From NORP240 sp942492445 (GTDB lineage Bacteria; Pseudomonadota; Gammaproteobacteria; Pseudomonadales; Pseudohongiellaceae), in the NCBI GenBank assembly GCA_942492445.1, contig CALOEW010000033.1:62001-126000 (forward strand): a stretch of 64,000 nt of DNA, read 5' to 3'. The notes beneath the pieces are model-generated. The model ran no database searches. It worked only from the letters and a program-made list of their open reading frames with translations, and had not been told where the DNA came from. Below, one piece after another: positions 16,697-25,341 of this stretch (position 1 is the stretch's first letter; each line of letters begins with the position of its first letter). The position numbers were made by a program, and so were the translations under genes.

Positions 16697-17116
16697 TCAG
16701 GGGATCCTGGCCAACAGATCCAGCCAGGCCCGGGGTGCCCGCGTGACCTTGCCTGCGGTATCGGTCCAGACGTGGCGTGTGAAACCCTGAACAAGCCGTT
16801 TTCCGCTATTGCTCGACAGGAGTTCATAGGCGAATTTCAGCTGGCGACTGCGGGACTCTTCGACCCAGGTACGGATGATTACCACGTCGCCATAAGCGAC
16901 ACCCACCGAATAGCGCAGGTTGGCTTCTGTAACAGGCAGGCGGAATCCGCCCGCTTCAATGGCCGCGTAATTGCTGCCCAGGGTGCGCATGTAGTGACTG
17001 CGGCCTTCCTCAAAATACACCAGGTAGGCGGCATGATGAACCACGCCCATGGCGTCGGTCTCGGCGTAACGCACGTGAACCTCGGTTTCCACCACGTGCG
17101 GTTTGGAGTCTGACAT
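16697..17116 (-). CDS. Hotdog-fold acyl-CoA thioesterase (YbgC / 4HBT family)
   Basis: A 139-residue single hotdog domain, the usual length. The motif HVRYAETDAMGVVHHAAYLVYFEEGR carries the catalytic Asp in the YAETD segment, as in 4-hydroxybenzoyl-CoA thioesterase and YbgC. It hydrolyses acyl-CoA thioesters in the cytosol; the chain preference is not predictable. It is not beside the tol-pal genes, so it is not the canonical Tol-linked YbgC. It sits convergent to the esterase, with the tRNA upstream. Confidence 0.88.
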   Translation of the reverse strand: MSDSKPHVVETEVHVRYAETDAMGVVHHAAYLVYFEEGRSHYMRTLGSNYAAIEAGGFRLPVTEANLRYSVGVAYGDVVIIRTWVEESRSRQLKFAYELLSSNSGKRLVQGFTRHVWTDTAGKVTRAPRAWLDLLARIP

Positions 17117-17180
17117 GGGTTTCCTCGTCGGCGTTACGGAGAGGCCGGGAGCCCTGACGAAGGCGGCGTCACGGCAAAAA

Positions 17181-17256
17181 TGGAGCGGGCGACGAGATTC
17201 GAACTCGCGACAACTAGCTTGGGAAGCTAGGACTCTACCAACTGAGCTACACCCGC
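17181..17256 (-). tRNA. tRNA-Gly(CCC)
   Basis: On the minus strand the cloverleaf starts GCGGGTGTAGCTCAGTTGGT, and the acceptor stem GCGGGTG pairs with CGCCCGC. The anticodon stem CTAGC/GCTAG holds the loop TTCCCAA, so the anticodon is CCC. The T-loop is GTTCGAATC and the CCA end is encoded. It is 76 nt long and resembles E. coli glyU. No intron or partner tRNA is visible. Confidence 0.97.
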
Positions 17257-17343
17257 TGTGAGTGTGACTGCCTGTGCAGGGATTGTAGCCGGCCGCTGCC
17301 TAAAACTGAATCGCTATTACACAATCGGAGCCGGACGCGGCGA

Positions 17344-18747
17344 TCAGAAACTGTAGCGTTCCCCCTGGGCCGGCATTTTACATTCCATCCCGTGATCCCG
17401 CGCCAGCTTGTCAGCCAGGGTCTGCATGGCCTCTTCTTCACCGTGCACCAGAATTCGGTGCCTGGCGTCTTCAAACCGCGTCATCCAGTCTATCAGGCCC
17501 TGCTGGCCCGCATGGGCTGAAAAACCGCCAAGGGTTTCAATGTTCGCCTTGACCGCGAACTCGTCGCCAAACATGCGGATTTTCTTGATTCCGTCGACCA
17601 GTAGCCGCCCCAGTGTTCCCCGGGCCTGGAACCCCACGAAAATGATCGTGTTGCCCGGGTGCCAGATCCGGTGCTTGAAGTGATGACGAATCCTTCCGCC
17701 GGTGCACATGCCGCTGCCGGCGATCACCAGAGCACCCGACTCGATCTTGTTGATGGCCATGGACTCCTCCGGAGTGACACACAGATTCAACGTCGGCAGA
17801 AACTCTTCCAGGCAGCTGCGATTGGCGTCGCTCAGCTTCTTGACGTCGTCGCGATCCATGATCTGCAGCCAGCTGTCGTAAACATGGGTCACTTCGATGG
17901 CCATGGGGCTGTCCAGAAATACCTTCCAGTCGTCCAGTAGACCCTGGTGGTGCAAATCGCCCAGGTAGAAGATGAGTTCCTGGGCGCGGCCTACGGCAAA
18001 CGAGGGGATGAAAACATTGCCACCCCGCTTCCAGGTGGTGGCCAGAATCTCCTGCAACTCCTTGAGGGTGTTGACTTCATCGCGATGATCACGATCGCCA
18101 TAGGTGCTTTCCATCAGCACCAGATCCGCTTCCCTCAGTTCGGCAGGGTCGTTCATCAGAATACTGTTGCGCTTGCCGAGGTCCCCTGAAAATACCAGTT
18201 TACTGACCCTGGACTCCTCAACCAGGTCGAGCACAACGATGGATGACCCCAGAATATGGCCTGCGTCGTGGAACGTCAGGGTCGCCCGGTCACTGATGGA
18301 AATCGGTTTCCGGTAACGTTCGGTGCGACAAAGGGAGAATACCTTTTCTACATCCTGTTCCGTGTATTCGGCCGGCTCCGGCTCCATACCGCGCCGTTTC
18401 AGTTTCATGTTGTCCCGGTCCAGATCGCGCTGGTAAAGTCCCAGGGCATCGTAGAGCAGAATACGGAGCAGATCCCGGGTGGCGGCAGTGCAATAGATGG
18501 GCCCATCGAATCCCTGGCTGACCAGTTTCGGCAGCAGTCCGCTGTGGTCCAGGTGCGCATGGGACAGAATTACGGCATCGAGAGTGGCCGGGTCGAACGG
18601 GAAATTATCCTGCCTGATACGCTCGGTGGCATCGCCCCCCTGGTGCATACCGCAATCGAGAATAAGCCGTCCGAATGCCTCGGATTCCAGCAGGTGGCAG
18701 GAGCCGGTCACTTCGCGCGCAGCACCCAAAAATGTCAATGTGGCCAT
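17344..18747 (-). CDS. Beta-CASP metallo-beta-lactamase RNA nuclease
   Basis: The start at 18747 (MATLTFLGAAREVTG) is chosen because the family begins there and gaggg lies upstream. The longer frame only translates a tandem heptamer as 'SVVRCPL' repeats. The 467-residue product has HAHLDHSG (His63, His65, Asp67, His68), a further zinc site 'STYGDRDH', a beta-CASP insertion (about 215-330), 'GSGMCTGGRIRHH' and a C-terminal 'GFSAHAGQQGL'. These features fit bacterial RNase/CPSF73-like nucleases of the YSH1 type, acting on RNA in the cytosol. No operon partner is evident. Confidence 0.9.
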   Translation of the reverse strand: MATLTFLGAAREVTGSCHLLESEAFGRLILDCGMHQGGDATERIRQDNFPFDPATLDAVILSHAHLDHSGLLPKLVSQGFDGPIYCTAATRDLLRILLYDALGLYQRDLDRDNMKLKRRGMEPEPAEYTEQDVEKVFSLCRTERYRKPISISDRATLTFHDAGHILGSSIVVLDLVEESRVSKLVFSGDLGKRNSILMNDPAELREADLVLMESTYGDRDHRDEVNTLKELQEILATTWKRGGNVFIPSFAVGRAQELIFYLGDLHHQGLLDDWKVFLDSPMAIEVTHVYDSWLQIMDRDDVKKLSDANRSCLEEFLPTLNLCVTPEESMAINKIESGALVIAGSGMCTGGRIRHHFKHRIWHPGNTIIFVGFQARGTLGRLLVDGIKKIRMFGDEFAVKANIETLGGFSAHAGQQGLIDWMTRFEDARHRILVHGEEEAMQTLADKLARDHGMECKMPAQGERYSF

Positions 18748-18816
18748 GTCTTGTTTTCCCTCGGTTTCGCAAGCGGCGAATGATAGCGAAACTTTCCGGC
18801 AGACGCACAGTCCCAT

Positions 18817-18873
18817 GACAACGGACAACGGACAACGGACAACGGACAACGGACAACGGACAACGGACAACGG
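18817..18873. repeat. Tandem heptamer repeat (GACAACG)8
   Basis: Eight perfect copies of gacaacg lie 70 bp upstream of the nuclease start, in its 5' untranslated or promoter region. Copy number is likely to vary by slippage. Confidence 0.95.
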
Positions 18874-18947
18874 ATTCCCCTGCGGGCGGGCATCTACATC
18901 ACCGACATGAAACGAAGCCGCGGTCGAAGTGGCGGAAGAAAGAGTGT

Positions 18948-19682
18948 CTAGCGCCGGGCCAGCGTCGACTGGTAGGCCGGGTTCGACTCCATCAGGCTCA
19001 ACAGCTCGCGCGGCCCCATGTAGGCGCTTGCCGGATTGGGTTCGGCGGCAGGGTCGACGCCGAAACTGGTGCGCAGAAACAGCGCATGATCGTAGCGTTG
19101 CCAGCCGAGGCCGTGATCGATGGTGCGCTGGTCGGTGTCGCGCTCAAAGCCGTTACGACAGCTGCTTAACTGACAGACGGCGTCGGCAAGGATACCGAAG
19201 AAAGAGCGGTCGAGGTAATAGACGGTGTGGGCAAGTTCATGACCGATGACACCAGTCTGTGCGTTGAAGGGCTGGTTTTTCAGCAACAGTTCTTCCCGAT
19301 TGCCGTCCCGCCGGGAATCGATAACCACCAGGTAGGTGCGTCGGTCCGCAGAGCGGTGCAGGGTGGCCCAGTGGGGACGGGACGACAGCGGTATGGTCAC
19401 ATCGTCAACGATAAACTGTATGCGGGTATCACGCAGTTGCGGATAATGACTCAGCGCCAGCAGGGCCTGCAGTTCATAGCCCTCGGGGAGTTCCTTGTTG
19501 CGGCCGAATTCGGCCATTAATTGCCGGTAGCGCGGCAGTTGTTCGACTTCACTGTACTTCCGTACCACGTTCACCGGCAGGGACCGAGTTTTCTCCGCGC
19601 CCTGGGCCGGGTGCTCATTACCCGGCCAGAGCCAGGCCAGGGTGAGCAGGGCAGTAACGGCAATGACAGTTTGGTGGCGCAT
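18948..19682 (-). CDS. Secreted putative zincin-like protein
   Basis: A 244-residue protein with an N-terminal signal or anchor (about 1-29). The motif GVIGHELAHTVYY contains HExxH (His148, Glu149, His152), typical of gluzincin or metzincin metallopeptidases. A third ligand could lie in 'FERDTDQRTIDHGLGWQRYDH' (about 178-200). Around it are a beta-strand region (85-125) and a C-terminal 'YMGPRELLSLME'. I do not recognise a named family. It would act in the periplasm, perhaps as a cell-envelope or peptide protease. It is transcribed alone, downstream of a gene-poor spacer. Confidence 0.65.
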   Translation of the reverse strand: MRHQTVIAVTALLTLAWLWPGNEHPAQGAEKTRSLPVNVVRKYSEVEQLPRYRQLMAEFGRNKELPEGYELQALLALSHYPQLRDTRIQFIVDDVTIPLSSRPHWATLHRSADRRTYLVVIDSRRDGNREELLLKNQPFNAQTGVIGHELAHTVYYLDRSFFGILADAVCQLSSCRNGFERDTDQRTIDHGLGWQRYDHALFLRTSFGVDPAAEPNPASAYMGPRELLSLMESNPAYQSTLARR

Positions 19683-19851
19683 TGGTCCATTCTAGTGATT
19701 AAGAGCCTGCTGGCAAGCTCTTCTGAGTGGCAACTAGCCCAGCGCGGTCCGTCCACTGCAGGGAGGAGCCGGTTGCACAGGATTTTTCCGGGCAGGCGTA
19801 TGCGCTCGCTTTTCGTTCAAATCGGGACCGATTTGTTTTATCATTCCGCCG

Positions 19852-21036
19852 ATGAAATGGCCTATTCGATTCATCTTCCTGGTCCTGGTTGCGGTGCCTT
19901 CGCTGGCTGTTGCCCAGCAACAGTCCTTTGCACAATGGCTTGCCGGCCTGCGAGCCGAGGCGCTGGCCGAAGGAATCAGCGAAACAACTCTGGCCGCGGC
20001 CCTGGATGGACTGGAGCCAGTGGACCGGGTGCTGGAACTGGACCGCAGTCAACCGGAGTTTGTACAGACCTTTACCCGCTACACAAACCTGCGCATTTCC
20101 CAGCAGCAGATCGACCGTGGGCGCGAACTGTTGCGGGAACACGCAGGGCTGCTGGACCGAGTTCAGCGCCGTTACGGGGTTCAGCCCCATTATCTGGTTT
20201 CTTTCTGGGCTCTGGAAAGCAACTACGGTCGGGCGACGGGCGGGTTCACGGTCATTGAGGCGCTGGCGACGCTGGCTTATGACCCGCGCCGGGCTGATTT
20301 TTTCCGTCAGGAACTACTGACGGCGCTGCGAATTATCGATGAGGGTCACATTCCCGCGGACCGGATGACCGGTTCCTGGGCCGGAGCCATGGGGCAGTTG
20401 CAGTTCATGCCCTCGACTTTCGGTCGTTATGCTGTGGACGGCGACAATGACGGCCGTATCGACATCTGGAACAGTCTGCCCGATGTTTTTTATTCTGCGG
20501 CCAATTTTCTGTCGCAGTCAGGCTGGCGGGGCGACGAGCGATGGGGGCGGGAAGTCCGCTTGCCGGCAAACTTTGACTATTCCCTTTCGGGAACCGGTGT
20601 CCGCAAACCGCTGATCGAATGGCGCGAGATCGGTGTGACGCAGGTGAACGGTGCACCGCTTCCCCAGGTGGATATGGACGGCTCCATTGTGATTCCTGCC
20701 GGCGCGGAAGGCCCGGCGTTCCTGGTATACAATAATTACCGCACCACCCTGGTGTGGAATCGTTCGACGTTTTATGCGATCTCTGTCGGTCACCTGGCGG
20801 ATCGGCTGGTTGGTGGGTTACCTATCCGTCACATGCCCGAAAACGAGCAGGCACTGAGCCGCGACAATGTTCTGGAGCTGCAGAAACTTCTGAATGGAAA
20901 AGGCTTCGACGCCGGGGCCGTGGACGGCATCCTGGGCGGCCAGACCCGCAGTGCCATTCGCGAGTATCAGCAGCAGCGGGGAGTTGCTCAGGATGGATAC
21001 GCTTCCTTTGCGCTGCTGGAATCGTTGCGCAACTGA
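19852..21036 (+). CDS. mltB: Lytic murein transglycosylase, MltB family
   Basis: A 394-residue protein with a signal peptide (1-21, ending AVAQQ) and no lipobox Cys, so it is probably a soluble periplasmic form. The SLT_2 catalytic domain (about 24-325) contains FWALESNYG with the catalytic Glu122, 'GSWAGAMGQLQFMPSTF' and 'FYSAANFLSQSGW'. The C-terminal peptidoglycan-binding domain (about 332-392) reads 'LQKLLNGKGFDAGAVDGILGGQTRSA'. It cleaves the MurNAc-GlcNAc bond to give 1,6-anhydro ends in wall remodelling. It could equally be one of the several MltB paralogs found in this class. Confidence 0.93.
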   Translation: MKWPIRFIFLVLVAVPSLAVAQQQSFAQWLAGLRAEALAEGISETTLAAALDGLEPVDRVLELDRSQPEFVQTFTRYTNLRISQQQIDRGRELLREHAGLLDRVQRRYGVQPHYLVSFWALESNYGRATGGFTVIEALATLAYDPRRADFFRQELLTALRIIDEGHIPADRMTGSWAGAMGQLQFMPSTFGRYAVDGDNDGRIDIWNSLPDVFYSAANFLSQSGWRGDERWGREVRLPANFDYSLSGTGVRKPLIEWREIGVTQVNGAPLPQVDMDGSIVIPAGAEGPAFLVYNNYRTTLVWNRSTFYAISVGHLADRLVGGLPIRHMPENEQALSRDNVLELQKLLNGKGFDAGAVDGILGGQTRSAIREYQQQRGVAQDGYASFALLESLRN

Positions 21037-21147
21037 TTGATCGGCGGGTTTTTTACCATTGTTCACAGAATACGCCAGCATCCGGAGCAACCACTGTTCC
21101 GCAGACTGTATTCCATCCAGGACTATACTCACCCAGGGTAAGCTGCC

Positions 21148-22185
21148 ATGATTGAGCAGGATTCAACGACACTTCGACGCTATCGCCGGTTCGCCTGGGT
21201 AACCATAGCGGCGGTGTATTTTCTTATACTGGTGGGGGCAAGCGTGCGCGCCTCGGGAGCCGGAATGGGGTGCCCCGACTGGCCAACCTGTTTCGGGCAA
21301 TGGATACCGCCTACCAGCGAAGCGCAGCTGCCGGCCAACTACCAGGAGATCTATGCCGAACTGGGTTATGCCGACAGTCGCTTCAACGTGGTTAAAACCT
21401 GGACGGAATACACCAACCGCCTGGTCGGGGTGACAATCGGATTGTTGATCTTCCTGACCGCCCTGTTTTCCTGGTCTTGCCGAAAACACGATCCATGGAT
21501 CTTTCGGGCGTCCGTTGCTGCCTTCTTCATGGTGGGATTCCAGGGCTGGCTGGGGGCCAGGGTGGTGGCCTCAAACCTGCAGCCCGGCATGATTACACTG
21601 CACATGCTGATGGCGCTTGCCATTGTTGCAGCCCTGTTGTTCGCGCTGGCCCAGTCGCGCCGTGGAATCATGGCATCTCAAAGCATTGCGGGTATCGATC
21701 CCCGCTTTGAGAAAGGGTTGTACGTGGTTATTGTACTGGCCCTGGTGCAGATCAGTATGGGCACCCAGGTAAGGGAAATGACCGATATGATCAGTCGCGC
21801 CCAGGGCGAGGATTTGCGCTCCAGCTGGGTACAGTTCATGCCGTGGTTTTTTTATGTGCATCGGAGTTTCTCTGCCGTGGTGCTGGTCTCCAATCTGTGG
21901 CTGCTGTATCTGCTCTTCCGTTCACTGGGGTGGCAGCACAGCCTGACACGATTCACCGTGGCATTGATTGCGGTGACCGGGCTCGCTGTCTTATCCGGTG
22001 CCACACTGGGCCATCTGGGTATGCCGGCCCTTGTACAGCCCACCCATCTGCTGGCGGCTTCGCTGTTGTTCGGTCTGCAGTTTCTTATCTGGATGGGCTA
22101 CCGTCATTCCCGGGACGCCGATAAATCGGTACCTGATCGATCCCGGCCTGTGCCGGTCCGACCGTTTGCGCCGAACCCCGAGTGA
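21148..22185 (+). CDS. ctaA: Heme A synthase, COX15/CtaA family
   Basis: A 345-residue inner-membrane protein with eight predicted membrane segments in two related halves. The signature 'GASVRASGAGMGCPDWPTCFGQWIPP' follows the first segment, and 'EYTNRLVGV' precedes the second. It oxidises the C8 methyl of heme O to make heme A for aa3-type oxidases. The expected partners (ctaB, cox11, SURF1, coxABC) are absent here, so they must lie elsewhere. The C-terminal tail (DKSVPDRSRPVPVRPFAP) is cytosolic and Pro-rich. Confidence 0.94.
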   Translation: MIEQDSTTLRRYRRFAWVTIAAVYFLILVGASVRASGAGMGCPDWPTCFGQWIPPTSEAQLPANYQEIYAELGYADSRFNVVKTWTEYTNRLVGVTIGLLIFLTALFSWSCRKHDPWIFRASVAAFFMVGFQGWLGARVVASNLQPGMITLHMLMALAIVAALLFALAQSRRGIMASQSIAGIDPRFEKGLYVVIVLALVQISMGTQVREMTDMISRAQGEDLRSSWVQFMPWFFYVHRSFSAVVLVSNLWLLYLLFRSLGWQHSLTRFTVALIAVTGLAVLSGATLGHLGMPALVQPTHLLAASLLFGLQFLIWMGYRHSRDADKSVPDRSRPVPVRPFAPNPE

Positions 22186-22375
22186 CGCAATGAGAACGCT
22201 TCTTGGCTTTGCTGTGCGAACAGGCTAAGCTCTCGTCCCTCGGTTACCTGATTTCGGACAAAAACAAAAATAGCGATGGCACTGATACCCGGTCACAGGT
22301 AGTTCACAAGGCTGGTCCTCAGTTTTTTGAGCCGTAGGACGGTCTGGCAAAGAGACAAAGCTACGGGAAGCAACA

Positions 22376-23458
22376 TTGTCCGATCCAGTTCTGCTATTCA
22401 CAATTCAGTTGATCGCCATCATGTCTGTCACCCTGCTGGCTATCGGCTACCTGAAGGCCGAGCCGCGTGCGGCGAGCGCCAGGGTCTTCGCTTTGCTCGC
22501 CAGTTTTGCCATTCTTTATGTGATCAACGGCATGTCGGCGCCACACGTGGATCCTCTTTTCCGGATCGATCTTTCCCGCTGGGGCCTGCTGATCAACACC
22601 GCGATCGCAGGAATTCCCGGTCTGTTCATGATCTACAGTTTTCTGGTGTTTCAGGAGCAGCGGCAATTTCCGCTGGCACTGGGCATTCTGTTTGCCATAC
22701 AGATCGTGCTCGAGGCCACCCTGTCCCTGGTAGGTGACACCGGTGCCCGTCTGGCACTGGGAGTACTGGCTACCATCCTTGACGTCATGCAGTTGCTGTT
22801 CGTGGGGTTTGCCATTTACTGGACCGTGAAGGGGTGGCGGTCAGACCTGGTAGAGGACCGGCGCGCCCTTCGCTGGATGATAATTTCTCTCCAGGGGGCA
22901 CTGATTTTCTTCGTGGTGCTGGTCGAAAACTTCCTGCTTGCCTACGGTTCCATCGATGCCGCACAGGCACAGTTGGTGCTGGTCTCGGCAATCGCGGTGC
23001 TGGTGACCGCCATGCTGATTGCTACCATGCAGTTTGATTATGTCTCCCTCAGCAACGTCATCCGCAAAGTCAGTGTGCTGAAGGAGGATCAGGAAACGGA
23101 GAATGCGGCTGAATTCGATATCGAAACATTCAACCGCCAGTTCCGGGATGCCGGCCTTTACCGGGAAGCCGGTTTGACCATTGCCAGCCTGGCCAAAAAG
23201 CTCAGCCTACCGGAATACAGGCTGCGTACATTTATTCACAAGACCCTTGGTTACCGCAATTTCAATGCCATGCTGCACCAGTACCGGATAGGCGATGCCT
23301 GCGAAGCGCTGGCCGATCCGGACAATCGCGGTGTGCCAGTTCTCACAATTGCACTCACAGTCGGCTATCAGTCCATTACCCCCTTCAACAATGCGTTTCG
23401 GGAAATTATGGGCGTAACACCCTCCGAGTTTCGCAAGCGCAGGTTGAACGGAGATTAG
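22376..23458 (+). CDS. Membrane-bound AraC-family transcriptional regulator
   Basis: The N-terminal 220 residues hold about seven hydrophobic helices (LLFTIQLIAIMSVTLLAIGY through VSAIAVLVTAMLIA). A linker follows, then an AraC/XylS helix-turn-helix domain (about 255-358) ending 'ALTVGYQSITPFNNAFREIMGVTPSEFRKRR'. This is the layout of 7TM AraC regulators that sense a ligand at the membrane. The start is a TTG with gggaag upstream. The downstream membrane operon on the same strand (23700-25286), 240 bp away, is a plausible target, inferred only from position. Confidence 0.88.
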   Translation: MSDPVLLFTIQLIAIMSVTLLAIGYLKAEPRAASARVFALLASFAILYVINGMSAPHVDPLFRIDLSRWGLLINTAIAGIPGLFMIYSFLVFQEQRQFPLALGILFAIQIVLEATLSLVGDTGARLALGVLATILDVMQLLFVGFAIYWTVKGWRSDLVEDRRALRWMIISLQGALIFFVVLVENFLLAYGSIDAAQAQLVLVSAIAVLVTAMLIATMQFDYVSLSNVIRKVSVLKEDQETENAAEFDIETFNRQFRDAGLYREAGLTIASLAKKLSLPEYRLRTFIHKTLGYRNFNAMLHQYRIGDACEALADPDNRGVPVLTIALTVGYQSITPFNNAFREIMGVTPSEFRKRRLNGD

Positions 23459-23472
23459 GCCCGAACGGGCCT
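23457..23472 (+). terminator. Possible terminator after the AraC gene
   Basis: aggcccgaacgggcct overlaps the stop codon and is followed by ttctcctc. The stem is short and the T-run weak, so this is a tentative call. Confidence 0.4.
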
Positions 23473-23699
23473 TCTCCTCGACTTTGCATGGAAGTGTGGA
23501 TTTGAACACAGTGCTGGGGTATGCTTTCCAGTGGTGCCGGACCAGAGTTTGATCAATCTCAATGTCGAGTCTGCTTTTGCTGGTATGTTGCATCAGGCGA
23601 AATAAATAAAAGACGGAATAAAAACAGGGTCGCCAGGTTAACCGCCTCCGGCAGGCCCACACTAATAATAAATCGAATCAGAAGGGGAGGTCACCCAGG

Positions 23700-24269
23700 G
23701 TGAACGAGCTGTTATACAACTTTGCCGTTTGGCTTGACACGCACGAGCTGAGTACCCGGCTGCACGAATCCTATTACATGTATAACTGGGTCGAGTCGAC
23801 CCATGTTCTGACCCTGATGTTGAGTCTGGGTATGCTGTTTCTCATCGACCTGAGAATGATCGGGTTTGCCTTTACCAACGTCCCTGCCAGTGCTATCGCC
23901 AGGCGCCTGAACCTGCCCATGTTTGTCGGTTTCGGTATCATGGTGGTCACGGGTCTTGCCCTGTATTATGCGGTTCCGGTCAGAAATACCCAGAGCATCT
24001 GGTTCCGGGTGAAAGTGGTTCTGCTGATTGCCGCTGCAGTGAACGCCTTTCTGTTTCACCGCAACATGCTCAGGGCTGCCGGGGACTGGGATACCCAGGC
24101 CAAGGCGCCGCCCAACCTGAGGCTGGGGGCGACCCTGTCACTGGTTTTCTGGATGCTGGTTGTGATCTGCGGTCGGTTCATCGCCTACGACTGGTTTGAT
24201 TGCGAATACACGCAGCCGGGAATCATGCAGACAATGTCCGGGTGTGTACCGGGCCAGACCATCTATTAA
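23700..24269 (+). CDS. Four-helix membrane protein, DUF6644-like
   Basis: A 189-residue protein with about four transmembrane helices (e.g. 'HVLTLMLSLGMLFLIDLRMIG', 'MFVGFGIMVVTGLALYYAV'). The ESTHVLTLM motif near the first helix and 'GRFIAYDW' near the last recur in the next gene (EAFHLLAMAL and GRWIGFAG), so the two are diverged paralogs. The histidines within helices could be heme or metal ligands, but that is speculation. The start is a GTG after ggggaggtc. It is the first gene of a three-gene unit. Confidence 0.75.
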   Translation: MNELLYNFAVWLDTHELSTRLHESYYMYNWVESTHVLTLMLSLGMLFLIDLRMIGFAFTNVPASAIARRLNLPMFVGFGIMVVTGLALYYAVPVRNTQSIWFRVKVVLLIAAAVNAFLFHRNMLRAAGDWDTQAKAPPNLRLGATLSLVFWMLVVICGRFIAYDWFDCEYTQPGIMQTMSGCVPGQTIY

Positions 24270-24326
24270 GAAATCCAAGCTGACCGGAGTCTTTAGCGGA
24301 ATCCGGCACGGGTCAAGGAGTTAGCA

Positions 24327-24980
24327 ATGACAACAATTGCCGTATCATCAACTTTAGGGGCATATCGTCGTACCATTACGGTTGCCGCACTGGTGCTTGG
24401 CGCACTGATTTTCTCACTGGTGCCAATGTGGCCCGCCCAGGAATGTGTCAACGCCGGAGGAACCGACTGCCTGATTACTTTGAGACGCCATATCTGGGTC
24501 AATCTCTACGATTTTTTCCTGTGGATGGAAACCACGTGGTTTGGCGTCATCGGTAAGACCTGGGGCGCTGCCTTTGCCCTGGTAGAAGCCTTTCACCTGC
24601 TGGCCATGGCGCTGCTGGGCGGGGCTGTGTTCGTCGCCGATGCGAGATTGCTGGGAATAGGATTCAAGGAAGTCCCCGCCCAGGAAATCCTCGACAAGTC
24701 GCACAAAGTGTTTGTCTGGGCGCTGGGTGTGGTGCTTTTCACCGGCGTCTTCATGGCCTGTGGCGTGGCAGGCAAGATCTATTTTCTGCCGGTGTTCTGG
24801 TACAAGATGCTGGCCCTGGCAACCGGAATTCTGTTCGTTTTCTTTATCAAGCGGCCACTGTTGGCACGGGGCCTGGAAAACCTGAGCCCCAACACAGTCA
24901 GGCTCATAGCCGTGTCATCGGTTCTGGTGTGGGTCACAGTGGCTGCCACCGGTCGCTGGATTGGATTCGCCGGAAGCTGA
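24327..24980 (+). CDS. Membrane protein, DUF6644-like, second paralog
   Basis: A 217-residue protein with five predicted membrane helices; the extra N-terminal helix ('ITVAALVLGALIFSLVPMW') is absent from its neighbour. It shares the helix-embedded His and the C-terminal GRW motif with that protein. A strong aaggag precedes the ATG. It probably forms a heteromeric membrane complex with 23700-24269 and the 50-residue protein downstream. The function is unknown. Confidence 0.75.
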   Translation: MTTIAVSSTLGAYRRTITVAALVLGALIFSLVPMWPAQECVNAGGTDCLITLRRHIWVNLYDFFLWMETTWFGVIGKTWGAAFALVEAFHLLAMALLGGAVFVADARLLGIGFKEVPAQEILDKSHKVFVWALGVVLFTGVFMACGVAGKIYFLPVFWYKMLALATGILFVFFIKRPLLARGLENLSPNTVRLIAVSSVLVWVTVAATGRWIGFAGS

Positions 24981-25133
24981 TCCACATTGTTGATCCTCCG
25001 GGGTCTGTGGAACTGGAAACTGAAACACTGCTTAATAAGAATTGAATGAACCAATCGACAACGTATTAATCACAGCAGTTGCTGTGAGTTGCCCGGAGTG
25101 GGCAGCCGGTTGATCGGTTAATCGGAGAACCTC

Positions 25134-25286
25134 ATGACTGAGCAAGGTAATACTGGAAACAAGCGCGACGATCTGGAGACGGCTGCCCTGGCCACCTCGG
25201 CAACCATCATTGTATTTTTCATTGTGTATTGGGCGGTTCAGATTGGTAGCACCTATTCACTGCTGGCCATGGCCTACGAGTGGTAG
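25134..25286 (+). CDS. 50-residue single-helix membrane protein
   Basis: ATG at 25134 with cggag 7 nt upstream; TAG at 25284-25286. The product is a polar N-terminus (MTEQGNTGNKRDDLETAALA) followed by one hydrophobic helix (TSATIIVFFIVYWAVQIGS) and a short tail ending AYEW. It follows two membrane genes on the same strand, 153 bp after the second, so it may be a small subunit of the same complex. There is no homology evidence, but the helix, ribosome binding site and position together support a real gene. Confidence 0.65.
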   Translation: MTEQGNTGNKRDDLETAALATSATIIVFFIVYWAVQIGSTYSLLAMAYEW

Positions 25287-25341
25287 CCATTGTGGCAAGT
25301 CGGGAAGCGCCGAGCGGAAACCTGCCGGATCTTTCCGTGTG

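Noticed and set aside
18748..18870. N-terminal extension of the beta-CASP nuclease
   Set aside because: It is the heptamer repeat read as SVVRCPL; the family starts at MATLTFLGAAREVTG.
18817..18873. Possible CRISPR array
   Set aside because: The repeats are contiguous heptamers with no spacers and no cas genes nearby.
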